Assembly (NCBI RefSeq): GCF_002366715.1
Contig: NZ_DFBS01000008.1
Coordinates: 124,001 to 188,000 of the forward strand
DNA: 64,000 bases
From: Halomonas sp. UBA3074
Lineage (GTDB): Bacteria > Pseudomonadota > Gammaproteobacteria > Pseudomonadales > Halomonadaceae
Reading direction: 5' to 3'
Below the pieces are notes generated by a model, which was given only the letters and a program-made list of their open reading frames with translations, did no database searches and was not told where the DNA came from. This document shows positions 1 through 8,431 of this stretch, in pieces. How positions within the stretch are numbered: position 1 is the first letter of the stretch; each line of letters starts with the position of its first letter. Both the position numbers and the translations under genes were made by a program.

Positions 1-1253
1 ACCAGCACCGCAACGACCCAATACATTTCTGCCTGTATTGCCCCTACCCCCAGGTACCATTTGGTAATAAACCCTGCCACCGGTGGCAGGCCGATCATGC
101 CTAATGCGCCGATGGTGAACGCAAGGCTGGTCAACGGCATGCGTTTACCGGCACCGTCCATTTCATCGATGCGATGAATGCCCAGCTCTTCCGCATAATT
201 ACCCGCACAGAAAAAGAGCGTGACCTTCATCAACCCTTGGTGAAGTAAGTGCGCCATCGCCCCCACCGTGCCAAAAGGGCCAAATATACCGATCCCCAAA
301 ATGATATAGGAGACTTGGCTAACCGTAGAAAACGCCAGCAGTGGCTTTAGCTCTTGTTGGGCGATGGCCCTGAGCGAGCCATAAATAATCGTTATCGATG
401 CCGCCACCGCTAAGCCACTAATCACGCCCAGCTCGACGCTAAGCTCGATGCCATACAAGTCATAAACGACCCGGAGAATACCGAAGGCCCCCGCTTTGAC
501 CACGGCCACCGCGTGCAGCAGCGCACTCACTGGGGCGGGAGCCACCATCGCCCGGGGTAGCCAGCCATGCAAAGGGACCATGGCAGCTTTAACGCCAAGA
601 CCGCCCACCAGCAGGATAAAAATGAGCGTCAGCAGACCCCGATGATCGTTTAAGTAATCGCCTAAGCCCTCTTCTGAAGAGAACGATTGATCACCCGTCA
701 GGGTGTACAGCAGCACCGCCGCCAACAGCAATACGACGCCTGCGCTGAGCGTATAGCGTAAATACACGCGGCCTGCATTCAGGGCTTGCTGCGTACCGTT
801 GTGCACCACCAGCGGGTAGGTGGAGAGCGTCAACATTTCGTAGAAAATCAGAAAGGTAAATAGGTTATCCGCCAGCGCAATGCCGATCGTGCTCGCCACG
901 CAAAGGCTAAAAAAGCCAAAGAAGCGCTTTCGGTTGGCAGAGCCTTCCAGGTAGCCAATGGCGTAAATGGTGGTGCACAGCCACAGCAGTGACGATAACC
1001 CCGCAAACATCACGCCCAAGGCGTCGATACGCAGAACGAAATCCAGACCACCAATCACCTGAAAACTAAAAATGTCTTCATGGCCAGCGGCTACCCGCCG
1101 AACCATCAGGGTCACCAGAATAATCTTCACCACCGCCGCGCCAATGTTAATCGTCGTGCGCAGGCGCCTGGCGTCTTCCGGCAAGGCGAATATCGTCACG
1201 GCGACCAGCAGGGAGGTGGCCAAAGCGGTTAACGGTAACCACGCGGCGTTCAT
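1..1253 (-). CDS. Mrp/complex I-like proton antiporter subunit (MnhD-type), 3' end cut by window
   Basis: Leftward gene whose end lies beyond the left edge; about 417 codons are visible. It is a polytopic membrane protein of the NuoL/M/N and MrpA/MrpD antiporter family. Visible family signatures are a long hydrophobic N-terminus, the core stretch HGWLPRAMVAPAPVSALLHA followed by VVKAG (the conserved Lys/His proton path), a second LLHQGLMK segment, and GLPPVAGFITKWY near the visible end. The ATG at 1251-1253 overlaps the stop of the upstream gene as ATGA, so the genes are translationally coupled. Family knowledge suggests Na+/H+ or H+ translocation in the inner membrane; whether it belongs to a full Mrp antiporter or to another antiporter-like module cannot be decided because the rest of the operon is outside the window. 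Confidence 0.85.
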   Translation of the reverse strand, partial: MNAAWLPLTALATSLLVAVTIFALPEDARRLRTTINIGAAVVKIILVTLMVRRVAAGHEDIFSFQVIGGLDFVLRIDALGVMFAGLSSLLWLCTTIYAIGYLEGSANRKRFFGFFSLCVASTIGIALADNLFTFLIFYEMLTLSTYPLVVHNGTQQALNAGRVYLRYTLSAGVVLLLAAVLLYTLTGDQSFSSEEGLGDYLNDHRGLLTLIFILLVGGLGVKAAMVPLHGWLPRAMVAPAPVSALLHAVAVVKAGAFGILRVVYDLYGIELSVELGVISGLAVAASITIIYGSLRAIAQQELKPLLAFSTVSQVSYIILGIGIFGPFGTVGAMAHLLHQGLMKVTLFFCAGNYAEELGIHRIDEMDGAGKRMPLTSLAFTIGALGMIGLPPVAGFITKWYLGVGAIQAEMYWVVAVL

Positions 1254-2740
1254 GGGCTTCCTCCATGCATCAATTCCAACGGGAAGTGCGCCAATAGCCC
1301 AAGCGCAAACGCCGTTAAGGCGAGCACCATGGCAATTAAATCCATCCCTGGCGCCAATGGTTGATAGCGATGGCGCGGGGCCGTCTCATCAAAAGAGTAA
1401 CGAAACATGCGGAACACATAGGCGGCCGTTAGCAGCGTACCGATTAATAGGGCCGCCACTGCCCACCACTGCTGAGTAATGATCATGGCCTCGAGCAACA
1501 TCCACTTAGCGGTGAAGCCAGCGCTAGGCGGTAAGCCCATTAACGTAATGGAGGCAATGCCGAACACCAATAGGGAAAGCGGCAAACGGCGGCTGGTTCC
1601 GGCCAGGCCTTTCAACGTGCTCTCACCAGTGGCCAATATCAGGTTCCCCGCCGCCATAAACATGGCAGCCTTGGCAAAGGCATGGCCCATTAACTGCAGC
1701 CAAAACCCTTCCCAAGCCAGCGCACGCGGCAGCGGCGCGATATCCGGCCCCAGCAACAGTGGAAAGGCCACCATCAGATAGCCCAACTGTGCAACGGTAG
1801 ACGACGCTACCAAGGTTTTAAGAGAATCAGTACGCCACGCCAGCAAGCCCCCCCACACAATCGCCAGCAGACCTAGCCAGGCAATGATGCGCGGGGCATA
1901 AAACGTATCGGGAAGAAGAATGCTCCATAGCTGTAGCAGCATGAACAGAGAAGCCTTGATGACCAACCCGGCATGCAGCGCACTCACCGGTGTCCAGGCG
2001 TTTTCGTGCACAGGGGTAAGCCAAGCATGCAGCGGAAACAGCGCGGCTTTCAAGGCGAGCCCAGCGCCGATTAGCGCCGCGGCGAACCAAGCCACCGGGC
2101 CTGGCTCTATTACCTCGGCCAAGCCCTGCAAATCCAAACGGCCCCACTGGCCTAGAATCAGTGCCACCCCCAACAGATACGTGAGCGACCCCACTAACGC
2201 CAATAACAAATAGCGCATTCCCGCCAGCAGCGCTGGCGCCTTTCCGGATAGCATTAACATGCCTACCGCGGCCAAGCCCATTAGCTCTAACGCGATATAC
2301 AGAGTGAGTAAATCGGTGGCCAACCAAATGAGTGACAGCGCGCTCAGCGCAACGCCCATCAACGGCCATAGCCAACGTGCTAAAGGGCCAGGCTCGGTTA
2401 AGCGAATATGCCCAGGGGTGTAGAGCGCGGCGGCAACGACGATACACTGAGTCGTTAGCAGTAACAGCACGCTTAACCCGTTTAAGCGCAGCGATAAGAT
2501 AAGCCCTGCTATTTCCCATTGCCAACCGAGTAGGCCCGCCTCTTGAAAGGCCATTAGCAGCACGCCACCCGAGGCTAATAGCGGTAGACTGGCCAACACC
2601 ACAGGCCAGGCGCGCTTAGGAGGAAATAGCGCTGCCAATCCCCCCATCAACAGCGGAAAAACCAGTGCCACCAGCAGCGCCCAGTGAGTAGAGACAAGCG
2701 GCGCAAAGGTGCTATCGAAAAGGCCAAAGCGCCATGTCAT
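1250..2740 (-). CDS. Second Mrp/NuoM-like proton-translocating subunit
   Basis: A 496-residue polytopic membrane protein of the proton-conducting transporter family (NuoM/MnhD type). The core contains LKAALFPLHAWLTPVHENAW then VSALHAGLVIKAS, which carries the conserved Lys and His residues of the antiporter half-channel, and a C-terminal GLPPSAGFTAKW motif. At least 12 hydrophobic segments are visible. It overlaps both neighbours by four bases (ATGA at 1250-1253 and 2737-2740), so three genes form one tightly coupled unit. Two D-like subunits in a row plus a small B/C-like subunit resemble Mrp modules, but no MrpE/F/G is visible here. It is probably inner membrane, in cation or proton exchange, which would fit a halophile. 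Confidence 0.85.
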   Translation of the reverse strand: MTWRFGLFDSTFAPLVSTHWALLVALVFPLLMGGLAALFPPKRAWPVVLASLPLLASGGVLLMAFQEAGLLGWQWEIAGLILSLRLNGLSVLLLLTTQCIVVAAALYTPGHIRLTEPGPLARWLWPLMGVALSALSLIWLATDLLTLYIALELMGLAAVGMLMLSGKAPALLAGMRYLLLALVGSLTYLLGVALILGQWGRLDLQGLAEVIEPGPVAWFAAALIGAGLALKAALFPLHAWLTPVHENAWTPVSALHAGLVIKASLFMLLQLWSILLPDTFYAPRIIAWLGLLAIVWGGLLAWRTDSLKTLVASSTVAQLGYLMVAFPLLLGPDIAPLPRALAWEGFWLQLMGHAFAKAAMFMAAGNLILATGESTLKGLAGTSRRLPLSLLVFGIASITLMGLPPSAGFTAKWMLLEAMIITQQWWAVAALLIGTLLTAAYVFRMFRYSFDETAPRHRYQPLAPGMDLIAMVLALTAFALGLLAHFPLELMHGGSP

Positions 2741-3417
2741 GCCTTGCTCCTCTGGGGTTTACCGTCACGCCCTAGCGCCTCGACCCCTTCCAAATGTAAC
2801 AGCTGGCGAATGAGTAAAGCGCCAAGCATCGTCCCAAGACACGCCACCAACAGCCCTACACTAATGAGCATTTGCGCCGCTGCTGAGGTGCCCGCCACGC
2901 CAGCCAACAGTATAAAAACACCGGAGCCAAGCAGATTAAAGGCCATCAGGCGCCTGAAAAGATGTCGGTGAAGGGCAAACGCCGCCAGGGCAAGAGCGGC
3001 GATGAGCACCCCAGCCAATAATAGTGGGTGCTCGGCAGGTGAATACACCATATCGCCAATCACGTAGCGAATTGCCGCGCCGACCATGACAAACCAGGCC
3101 AGCGCCAATACCACGCGCATAGCGACCCGCGACCAGGGATGGCTAAATTGATCGTGCTTTAAAGGCGCGGAAGCGCCGGGAGAAAGGAGGCCCAGGGCAT
3201 AGAAGAAGCACAGCCCTGTCAGCAAAACACCCAACACTAGCTCGGACGCCGCCAGCCATGGCGCGCCGAGCTTCAACCACGCCAGCACCATTGCGCCAGC
3301 AAAGGCGACAAAAAGACAGCTGGCACGCACTAGGTGGCGATCAAACAGGCACACAAAAGCGGACCCTGTTAAGCACAGCGCCAGTAGCACTTCTATTACA
3401 TCAAAGGAAGCTAACAT
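2737..3417 (-). CDS. Small antiporter subunit: DUF4040-like plus MnhC/NuoK-like fusion
   Basis: A 226-residue membrane protein. The first half (about 1-80) resembles the MbhD/DUF4040 segment found in the C-terminus of MrpA or as a separate MbhD subunit, with the pattern LGAPWLAASELVLGVLL. The second half (about 120-215) has three helices resembling MnhC/NuoK, with FRRLMAFNLLGSGVFILLAG followed by a long AQMLISVGLLVACLGT helix. The two halves are joined by a polar linker near residues 80-95. It is the first gene of the visible antiporter operon and overlaps the next by ATGA. Assignment to the family is from helix pattern, so the fusion reading is likely but not certain. Confidence 0.65.
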   Translation of the reverse strand: MLASFDVIEVLLALCLTGSAFVCLFDRHLVRASCLFVAFAGAMVLAWLKLGAPWLAASELVLGVLLTGLCFFYALGLLSPGASAPLKHDQFSHPWSRVAMRVVLALAWFVMVGAAIRYVIGDMVYSPAEHPLLLAGVLIAALALAAFALHRHLFRRLMAFNLLGSGVFILLAGVAGTSAAAQMLISVGLLVACLGTMLGALLIRQLLHLEGVEALGRDGKPQRSKA

Positions 3418-3457
3418 CCGTTTACGTCACGTCCTTGCATCGGTCACGAATAGGCGC

Positions 3458-4123
3458 TCAGCTTAGGCGAGCACTTAGCCACTTTCCAATATCGTTAACC
3501 TGCTGAGGGCAGAGGGCATGTGCCATGGGGTATTGGCGATAATTGACCGCATAGCCCATCGCTTTTAAGCGATCGGCACCGCTGCGGCCCAGGCTCTCGG
3601 GTACAATCGGATCAAAATTCCCGTGCTGAACTTCGATCGGGATCTGGCGGTTGGCTTCCGCTAACTCAATATTGTCGGCCGTCGCAAAGTAGGTCGACAT
3701 CGCCAACAGCCCGCCCAACGGCGCGGGGAAAGTAAGCGCTGCGTGATAGGCAACAGCGCCCCCTTGTGAAAAGCCCGCCACAATAATGCGCTGGCTGTTG
3801 ATACCCTGGTCGATCTGCTCTTGGATCAGCGCCTGGATGCGTTCAGCGGATTTCTTAAGCTGGCTCTCATCTACCCGGCGCCCCAAATCCATGGCAAGAA
3901 TATCGTACCAAGCGGGCATGACCATACCGCCATTGATGGTCACCGGCAGGCGTGGCGCATGGGGCATAATAAAGCGCACATGTGAATCTTTAGGTAACGC
4001 TAATGCGGGTACCAGCGGCTCAAAATCATGCCCATCCGCACCTAAGCCGTGAATAATAAACACACACGCATCGGCGGGTTGACCATCTTTCGGTTCAATA
4101 ATCAGTTCGCCAGGAGCAGTCAT
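3458..4123 (-). CDS. Alpha/beta-hydrolase carboxylesterase (phospholipase/thioesterase family)
   Basis: About 221 residues, typical of small bacterial carboxylesterase/lysophospholipase proteins (Pseudomonas EstB, acyl-protein thioesterase family). Visible landmarks are the oxyanion segment FIIHGLGADGHDF, the nucleophile motif GFSQGG, the acid in HGNFDPIVP, and the catalytic His in MAHALC. The ATG at 4123 is preferred over an in-frame upstream TTG at 4144, because AAGGAA lies nine bases before it. It acts on short acyl esters, probably in the cytosol. It stands alone between the antiporter operon and the SLC13 permease, both on the same strand but with gaps of 40 and 109 bases. Confidence 0.85.
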   Translation of the reverse strand: MTAPGELIIEPKDGQPADACVFIIHGLGADGHDFEPLVPALALPKDSHVRFIMPHAPRLPVTINGGMVMPAWYDILAMDLGRRVDESQLKKSAERIQALIQEQIDQGINSQRIIVAGFSQGGAVAYHAALTFPAPLGGLLAMSTYFATADNIELAEANRQIPIEVQHGNFDPIVPESLGRSGADRLKAMGYAVNYRQYPMAHALCPQQVNDIGKWLSARLS

Positions 4124-4232
4124 AACATCGTATTCCTTATCCAAAAGGCGTCACCCTAGCGCAAACCTGCGTTAACAGCGAGCAGGCCAGCGCTTTAAAT
4201 GGCCATCGTCGATTAAAAAGGGCGTACTTCGC

Positions 4233-6002
4233 TTAAAAGGGCCACACCAAAGGGATCAAGAGTAGCGCTATCGCCCCGGTCAGTATATTCAAACCACTCC
4301 CCAAACGCAGAAAATCGCTCACCCGATAGCCCCCAGGGCCGTATACCATCAGGTTGGTTTGATACCCAATGGGCGTTAAAAAGCTGGCTGAGGCAGCAAA
4401 CATCACCGCCACCACATAAGGCATTGGGCTAACACCCAGGCTTTCTGCCGCGCTCATCACCACCGGAAAAATAATCACTGCGGCGGCGTTATTGGTCACC
4501 AGTTCAGTGAGTAGCGCAACCACACAGTAAGTGCCGATCAGCAGTAGCAAAGGGTTACCCGCCACTAAGGTAAGCAAACTACCGGCAATGACCTCAGCGG
4601 CGCCGGAGCTTTGCAGCGCGGCTCCCACGCCAAAGGAAGCGGCAATGGTTAACAACACTTGGGTATCAAGACCACGTTTGGCCGCCCCCACCGAGCAACA
4701 TCCCGTCAACAGCGCTAATGCCGCCCCCAACATCGCGGCGTTCAACATACTCAGCACGCCCAGGGCGGCGAGCAACACAGCCCCTAACAAAAGACCCCAG
4801 GCGAGTGGCGCTTTTTCGTGTATCGGCCGGGCGGCACCATTCAGCTCGCTAATCAATAAGAAGTCGCGTGACTGACGATGACGCTCAATAAACGGTGGTC
4901 GTGCTTCCAGCAGCAGAACGTCTGCAGGCTGTAACCGCACTTGGCCCAGGTTGCCTTTCACGCGCTCGCCACCTCGGCAGATCGCCAACACCGCCGCGCC
5001 ATACAAGGTTCTAAAGTGGCCGTCGCGAATACGCTGGCCAATAAACTGGCACTGATTAGAAACCACCGCTTCGACCAAGCGGCGCTCCTTGAACTCTTTT
5101 TCCAAACTGGAGGTTTCATCGCGAGAAGGAATCAGGCCACGAATCTGCTGCAATTCCACCGCCGCATCGGAGGTGCCCGCAAACACCAGCCGGTCGCCGC
5201 CTTTTAGCTGCTCGCCGGGACCCACCACGCTAACCACGTTGCCTGCGCGCTCTATTTCAACCAGAAATAGCTCCTGCAAATGACGTAGCCCGGCTTCCTC
5301 AACGCTGCGGTCAACCAATACGCCCGCCGGGTCGACCTCCATTTCAATGGTGAACTCGCGAGGGTTGGCAAACGCATTGGCCAACCCTTCCCGGGAAGGC
5401 AGTAAACGCGGCCCAAGTACGATCAGATAAACGAGCCCCACCACTGCCACAGGAATACCCACCCAGGCTAAATCTAACAGCCCCATTCCCAGTTCGGGGT
5501 AACGTTCCAGCAGCAGCCCATGCACCACTAAGTTAGTGCTGGTACCAAATAGAGTAATGGTGCCGCCTAGAATAGACGCAAAACTGAGTGGCATCAGCAA
5601 CCGCTGTGGAGATAAACGCAGCCTTCGGCTCCAGCTCATTACGGCCGGAATATAGGTAGCGACCACAGGCGTGTTATTAACGAAGGCGCTGAGTGCTGCT
5701 ACGGGCAGCAAGAGGCGTACCAGCGCGCCGCTTTCTTTATGGGGGCGGCCAAGCACATAGCGGATAATAAGATCGATACCACCGGTTTCGCGAATGCTTG
5801 CCACCAGTACATACATAAAGGCAACGGTGAATAAGCCGCTATTCGAAAAGCCCCCCAGCGCCTGCTGCGGGTCAATCACGCCCAGCGTCATCAACACAAT
5901 CACCGCACCCAGCAGAATAATATCCGGGCCTAGGCGGGAGAACGCCATTAGCGGAAAAATGGTCAGTACAACCGTGACTGCAATCCAAGCATCAACCGAC
6001 AT
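4233..6002 (-). CDS. SLC13-family permease with central TrkA-C domains
   Basis: About 589 residues. Two blocks of hydrophobic helices (roughly 1-190 and 395-589) flank a soluble middle with two RCK-C/TrkA-C repeats (about 210-290 and 295-380; for example KGGDRLVFAGTSDAAVELQQ). This architecture is that of the SLC13/DASS citrate- or sulfate-type transporters (SAC1/YfbS-like). The family signature NNTPVVATYIP and its C-terminal counterpart TNNAAAVIIFP are visible. Substrate is unknown; family members move sulfate, dicarboxylates or cysteine. An ATG at 6002 and in-frame GTGs at 6005 and 6008 all lie behind AAGGA; I chose the ATG. A heptanucleotide repeat array lies about 100 bases upstream. Confidence 0.85.
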   Translation of the reverse strand: MSVDAWIAVTVVLTIFPLMAFSRLGPDIILLGAVIVLMTLGVIDPQQALGGFSNSGLFTVAFMYVLVASIRETGGIDLIIRYVLGRPHKESGALVRLLLPVAALSAFVNNTPVVATYIPAVMSWSRRLRLSPQRLLMPLSFASILGGTITLFGTSTNLVVHGLLLERYPELGMGLLDLAWVGIPVAVVGLVYLIVLGPRLLPSREGLANAFANPREFTIEMEVDPAGVLVDRSVEEAGLRHLQELFLVEIERAGNVVSVVGPGEQLKGGDRLVFAGTSDAAVELQQIRGLIPSRDETSSLEKEFKERRLVEAVVSNQCQFIGQRIRDGHFRTLYGAAVLAICRGGERVKGNLGQVRLQPADVLLLEARPPFIERHRQSRDFLLISELNGAARPIHEKAPLAWGLLLGAVLLAALGVLSMLNAAMLGAALALLTGCCSVGAAKRGLDTQVLLTIAASFGVGAALQSSGAAEVIAGSLLTLVAGNPLLLLIGTYCVVALLTELVTNNAAAVIIFPVVMSAAESLGVSPMPYVVAVMFAASASFLTPIGYQTNLMVYGPGGYRVSDFLRLGSGLNILTGAIALLLIPLVWPF

Positions 6003-6106
6003 CACCACAACATCCTTAATAAATAAGCATGGGTGTATTGTGAGGCCAGCTCTATATTCTAAAAAGTTATTTTTAGAAACATTTAAAGATCAAAATGGAA
6101 TATAAA

Positions 6107-6193
6107 GGTGTGAGGTGTGAGGTGTGAGGTGTGAGGTGTGAGGTGTGAGGTGTGAGGTGTGAGGTGTGAGGTGTGAGGTGTGAGGTGTGAGGT
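6107..6193. repeat. Heptanucleotide tandem repeat (GGTGTGA), 12 full copies plus GGT
   Basis: Twelve perfect head-to-tail copies of GGTGTGA followed by GGT, with no variation. It lies between the start of the SLC13 permease gene (about 100 bases upstream of it on its strand) and the terminator of the cold-shock gene. Perfect short arrays can change length by slipped-strand mispairing, so this could vary promoter spacing or leader length for the permease. It is not a CRISPR: the unit is 7 bp with no spacers. Confidence 0.95.
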
Positions 6194-6221
6194 AAGTATC
6201 GTTGCACTCAATCGTATAAAT

Positions 6222-6248
6222 ACAAAAAACCCCGCACTTGGCGAGGTT
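6222..6248 (-). terminator. Rho-independent terminator after the cold-shock gene
   Basis: Read on the minus strand, AACCTCGC, a five-base loop and GCGGGGTT (one T-G wobble) form an 8-bp stem, followed directly by six T residues. It lies about 57 bases past the cold-shock stop codon. Confidence 0.85.
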
Positions 6249-6305
6249 CTTTGGTCAATCAACGCTAGGCGGTGATTGCTAACATCTCAATATTTAAGAA
6301 TTAAC

Positions 6306-6509
6306 TTAAACAACTTTGATGTTAGAAGCCTGAAGGCCTTTTTTACCCTGGGTGACGTCGAAGGAAACCTTCTGGCCGTCTTGCAGAGATTTGAAACCTT
6401 CAGACTGAATTTCAGAGAAATGCGCGAATAGGTCGTCGCCATTGTCGTCAGGAGAAATGAAGCCGAAGCCTTTAGTGTCGTTAAACCACTTAACTGTGCC
6501 AGTTGCCAT
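6306..6509 (-). CDS. cspA: Cold-shock protein, CspA family
   Basis: A 67-residue single cold-shock domain protein. The RNP1-type motif KGFGFISP and the RNP2-type motif DLFAHF, plus the terminal GLQASNIKVV, are all present, and length matches CspA/CspD family members. It binds single-stranded RNA and DNA as an RNA chaperone in the cytosol. The gene has its own terminator and a candidate promoter about 140 bases upstream, so it is monocistronic with a long leader. Which CspA paralogue it is cannot be told from sequence. Confidence 0.95.
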   Translation of the reverse strand: MATGTVKWFNDTKGFGFISPDDNGDDLFAHFSEIQSEGFKSLQDGQKVSFDVTQGKKGLQASNIKVV

Positions 6510-6649
6510 GATCGAAATCCTCGATGTAGCTAATTAAATCCGGGAAATACCCGAAGTGCAGTGGGTAGAACAAGAAACTTTCACCAGATTTAACGCTTGA
6601 GGCGCTTCTATGCTGCTGACAACGTTCGACTTGCTAACCAACTGGGGTC

Positions 6650-6678
6650 ATTTTGCGCCTAACCCGCGTGCGCGTCAA
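6650..6678 (-). promoter_or_regulatory. Candidate sigma-70 promoter for the cold-shock gene
   Basis: On the minus strand TTGACG, 17 bases, then CAAAAT. The predicted start would give a leader of about 130 nt before the ATG, similar in scale to the structured leader of E. coli cspA mRNA. The -10 match is 4 of 6, so this is tentative. Confidence 0.45.
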
Positions 6679-6728
6679 CACACTTATAATCACGGATATG
6701 CTGGCTCGTCTGACGGGGTGGAGACTAA

Positions 6729-8411
6729 TCATTGACCGCGCTCACCAAGGAGCCAACCGGCTGCTTTCTCCGCAATCATCAGCGTGGGTGAGTTGGTATT
6801 GCCACTGGTAATCGTCGGCATAATACTCGCATCAGCCACACGTAGCCCGCTAATGCCATGTACTCGCAGCCGACTATCGACTACGGCCATGGCGTCATCT
6901 TCACGGCCCATTTTGGCAGTGCCAACAGGATGAAAAATCGTCGTGCCTATATCCCCCGCCAGCCGGGTTAGCTCGTCATCGGTTTGGTACTCAACACCGG
7001 GCTTCACTTCTTCTGGAGCGTACTTGGCAAACGCGGTCTGTTCGGCGATCCGCCGGGTGACACGCAGAGAATCCGCGGCCACCTTTCGATCCTCGGGTGT
7101 GCTCAGGTAATTGGGCGAAATAGCCGGTGCCTGTCGGGGGTCGCTGCTTTTTAGCCGCACCGTGCCACGACTGGTCGGATTCAAGTTACACACGCTAGCG
7201 GTAATCGCCGGGTACGGGTGCAGTGGTTGGCCAAAAGCCTCCAGGCTCAGCGGTTGCACATGGTATTGAATATTGGGGTACGTTTGTTCCTTAGAGCTGC
7301 GGGTAAACGCCCCTAACTGTGAAGGCGCCATACTCATAGGCCCAGAGCGTTTAAGCAGGTACTCCAAGCCAATCCCCGCTTTGCCCAACAGGGTGCTGGC
7401 GATGGCATTTAGGGTTTTGCCATTGGTGATTTTATATATCGAGCGAATCTGCAGATGATCCTGCAGGTTCTCCCCCACCCCAGGCAATTCATGCACTAAT
7501 TCAACGCCCTGTTCGTTTAGCAATTCCCTCGACCCCACGCCGGAAAGCTGGAGTAGATGCGGTGTACCGATAGCCCCCGCGCAAAGCACCACCTCGCCGC
7601 TCACCATGGCACGCTGCACCTGACCATCCCGCTCTACCTCCACACCCGTGCAGCGCAGCGCCTCCCCCTGCTTTTCAAATAGCAGTCGATTGACCTGAGT
7701 GGAGTGCCAAAGCGTTAAGTTGTCGCGCTTCAACGCGGGTCGCAAAAACGCTTTAGCAGTATTCCAGCGCCAGCCCGAGCGCTGATTAACCTCAAAGTAG
7801 GCCACGCCTTCGTTAGAGCCGCGGTTAAAGTCCTCGGTACGTGGAATACCTGCCTGGACGGCAGCCTCGGCAAAATCATCCAACACTTGCCATTTGAGGC
7901 GCTGCTTTTCGATCCGCCATTCGCCACCGTGACCGTGGAAATCTCGATGCTTCGCATCGGCATCACCGCCGCCGTCAAGACGATAGTGATCTTCGTGCTT
8001 GATGAAATCGGGTAAGCAGTTCTCCCACCTCCAGGCATCGTCGCCCGCCACCTCAGCCCAGTGATCGTAATCCCGGGCCTGCCCACGCATGTAAATCATG
8101 CCATTGATGCTGGAACAGCCGCCCAGCGTCTTGCCCCGCGGATAGATCAACGAGCGGCCATTAAGCCCCTTGTCCGGCTCGGTGCGAAACAGCCAGTCGG
8201 TACGCGGGTTATTGATGCAGTAGAGGTAGCCCACCGGAATATGAATCCAGTGGTAATTGTCGCGTCCGCCCGCTTCTATCAACAGGACACGGTGGTTAGG
8301 GTTGGCACTTAGCCGATTCGCCAGCAGGCACCCTGCGGTGCCTGCTCCCACTACGATATAGTCAAACTCTAAACCCGCATCCGGCGTTGCTTGTGATTGT
8401 TGTTGAGCCAT
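6729..8411 (-). CDS. GMC-family FAD dehydrogenase, probable 3-hydroxypropionate dehydrogenase (DddA/HpdH-like)
   Basis: A 560-residue GMC oxidoreductase. The FAD-binding GxGxxG is seen in VVGAGTAGCLLANRL near residue 20, the GMC signature block in GKTLGGCSSINGMIYMRGQ around 95-113, and the second signature GAIGTPHLLQLSGVG around 280. The conserved C-terminal His is in TIFHPVGTAKMG. By sequence alone it would be called choline-dehydrogenase-like. Context changes this: 20 bases upstream lies mmsA and then a divergent LysR gene. The same gene pair oxidises 3-hydroxypropionate to malonate semialdehyde and then acetyl-CoA in Halomonas DMSP/acrylate degradation (DddA, DddC) and in Pseudomonas denitrificans (HpdH, MmsA). 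Substrate is therefore inferred; other primary alcohols remain possible. Confidence 0.75.
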   Translation of the reverse strand: MAQQQSQATPDAGLEFDYIVVGAGTAGCLLANRLSANPNHRVLLIEAGGRDNYHWIHIPVGYLYCINNPRTDWLFRTEPDKGLNGRSLIYPRGKTLGGCSSINGMIYMRGQARDYDHWAEVAGDDAWRWENCLPDFIKHEDHYRLDGGGDADAKHRDFHGHGGEWRIEKQRLKWQVLDDFAEAAVQAGIPRTEDFNRGSNEGVAYFEVNQRSGWRWNTAKAFLRPALKRDNLTLWHSTQVNRLLFEKQGEALRCTGVEVERDGQVQRAMVSGEVVLCAGAIGTPHLLQLSGVGSRELLNEQGVELVHELPGVGENLQDHLQIRSIYKITNGKTLNAIASTLLGKAGIGLEYLLKRSGPMSMAPSQLGAFTRSSKEQTYPNIQYHVQPLSLEAFGQPLHPYPAITASVCNLNPTSRGTVRLKSSDPRQAPAISPNYLSTPEDRKVAADSLRVTRRIAEQTAFAKYAPEEVKPGVEYQTDDELTRLAGDIGTTIFHPVGTAKMGREDDAMAVVDSRLRVHGISGLRVADASIMPTITSGNTNSPTLMIAEKAAGWLLGERGQ

Positions 8412-8431
8412 TATTGTTATCTCCGCTGGGC

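Noticed and set aside
6107..6193. CRISPR array
   Set aside because: Units are 7 bp, directly abutting, with no spacers and no cas genes nearby.
6729..8411. Choline dehydrogenase BetA
   Set aside because: GMC signatures alone do not show choline specificity; no betB, betI or choline transporter is adjacent, and the mmsA neighbour points to another substrate.
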